A program made the translations under genes and the position numbers. A stretch of DNA of 7,068 nt from Candidatus Bipolaricaulota bacterium. Lineage in GTDB: Bacteria; Bipolaricaulota; Bipolaricaulia; UBA7950; UBA9294. The notes beneath the pieces are model-generated. The model made no database searches and had not been told where the DNA came from. It saw nothing but the letters and a program-made list of their open reading frames with translations. The stretch covers positions 1 through 7,068 of the forward strand of contig JAJOKK010000228.1 of the NCBI GenBank assembly GCA_021129875.1. Reading direction: 5' to 3'. Shown piece after piece: positions 6,957-7,068 of this stretch (the first letter of the stretch is position 1; each line of letters begins with the position of its first letter).

Positions 6957-7068
6957 CTCAAGTCTAATCCTACCCGCTCTTGCAGGGCGGGGCAACTTAA
7001 GAAGGCTCTTCGTCGTTTTGAGTGGGTAGGTGGAAGTTTTCGATCCTGCTCGTCGTGAGTTTTCTCCC
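6957..7068 (-). other. uvrB upstream region with inverted repeats and a weak promoter candidate
   Basis: No gene is visible in these 112 bases. A promoter-like pair on the minus strand is TTGCCC (6995-6990) and TAGGAT (6972-6967), 17 bases apart and each matching 4 of 6 consensus bases. It would give an almost leaderless uvrB mRNA, and its -10 overlaps the AGGA that may serve as ribosome binding site, so both cannot be used in one transcript. A 7-bp inverted repeat (6969-6975 with 7024-7030) flanks the candidate -35 and a small CCCGC/GCGGG hairpin. tcgtcgt occurs at 7010-7016 and 7050-7056. The true promoter may lie beyond the window. Confidence 0.35.

Noticed and set aside
6957..7068. LexA/SOS box upstream of uvrB
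   Set aside because: Neither a CTGT-N8-ACAG type nor a GAAC-N4-GTTC type palindrome is present in the visible upstream bases.

Overview
The window is an ordinary-looking stretch of bacterial chromosome with all supported genes on the minus strand, so it reads right to left: uvrB, then uvrA, then a D-cysteine desulfhydrase family gene, then a gene cut by the left edge of the window. The organism cannot be named from the sequence. It is a bacterium with fairly GC-rich housekeeping genes; single 60-base lines that I counted in uvrA and uvrB ran from 57 to 68% GC. A perfect AAGGAGG site before the leftmost gene shows ordinary Shine-Dalgarno initiation. The uvrB-then-uvrA order with a 4-base overlap recalls the uvrBA operon of Bacillus-type bacteria, but does not prove that relationship.

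Layout from right to left. 6957-7068 is a short upstream region with inverted repeats and one weak promoter candidate. 4962-6956 is uvrB and 2134-4965 is uvrA, overlapping at ATGA. 2028-2133 is a 106-base spacer with no terminator, marked by an 8-base tandem duplication across the uvrA stop. 1011-2027 is a PLP enzyme of the D-cysteine desulfhydrase / ACC deaminase family. 845-1010 is a structured spacer with a long imperfect inverted repeat. 1-844 is the 5' part (281 codons) of an exported protein with a LolA-like N-terminal region joined to a TlpA-type thioredoxin domain. The window ends inside the latter's WCxxC active site.

UvrA and UvrB are the damage-recognition half of bacterial nucleotide excision repair; uvrC is not in the window. 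The PLP enzyme probably turns D-cysteine or a related sulfur amino acid into pyruvate, ammonia and sulfide. The edge gene looks like a periplasmic or surface thiol-redox protein. The last two share a thiol theme, but a functional link is speculation. I see no CRISPR array, tRNA, rRNA, insertion sequence or phage gene. The points most worth a second look are the edge-cut fusion gene and its uneven base composition, the inverted repeat at 898-945, the duplication at the uvrA stop, and the Ser-to-Ala change in the first UvrA signature motif.
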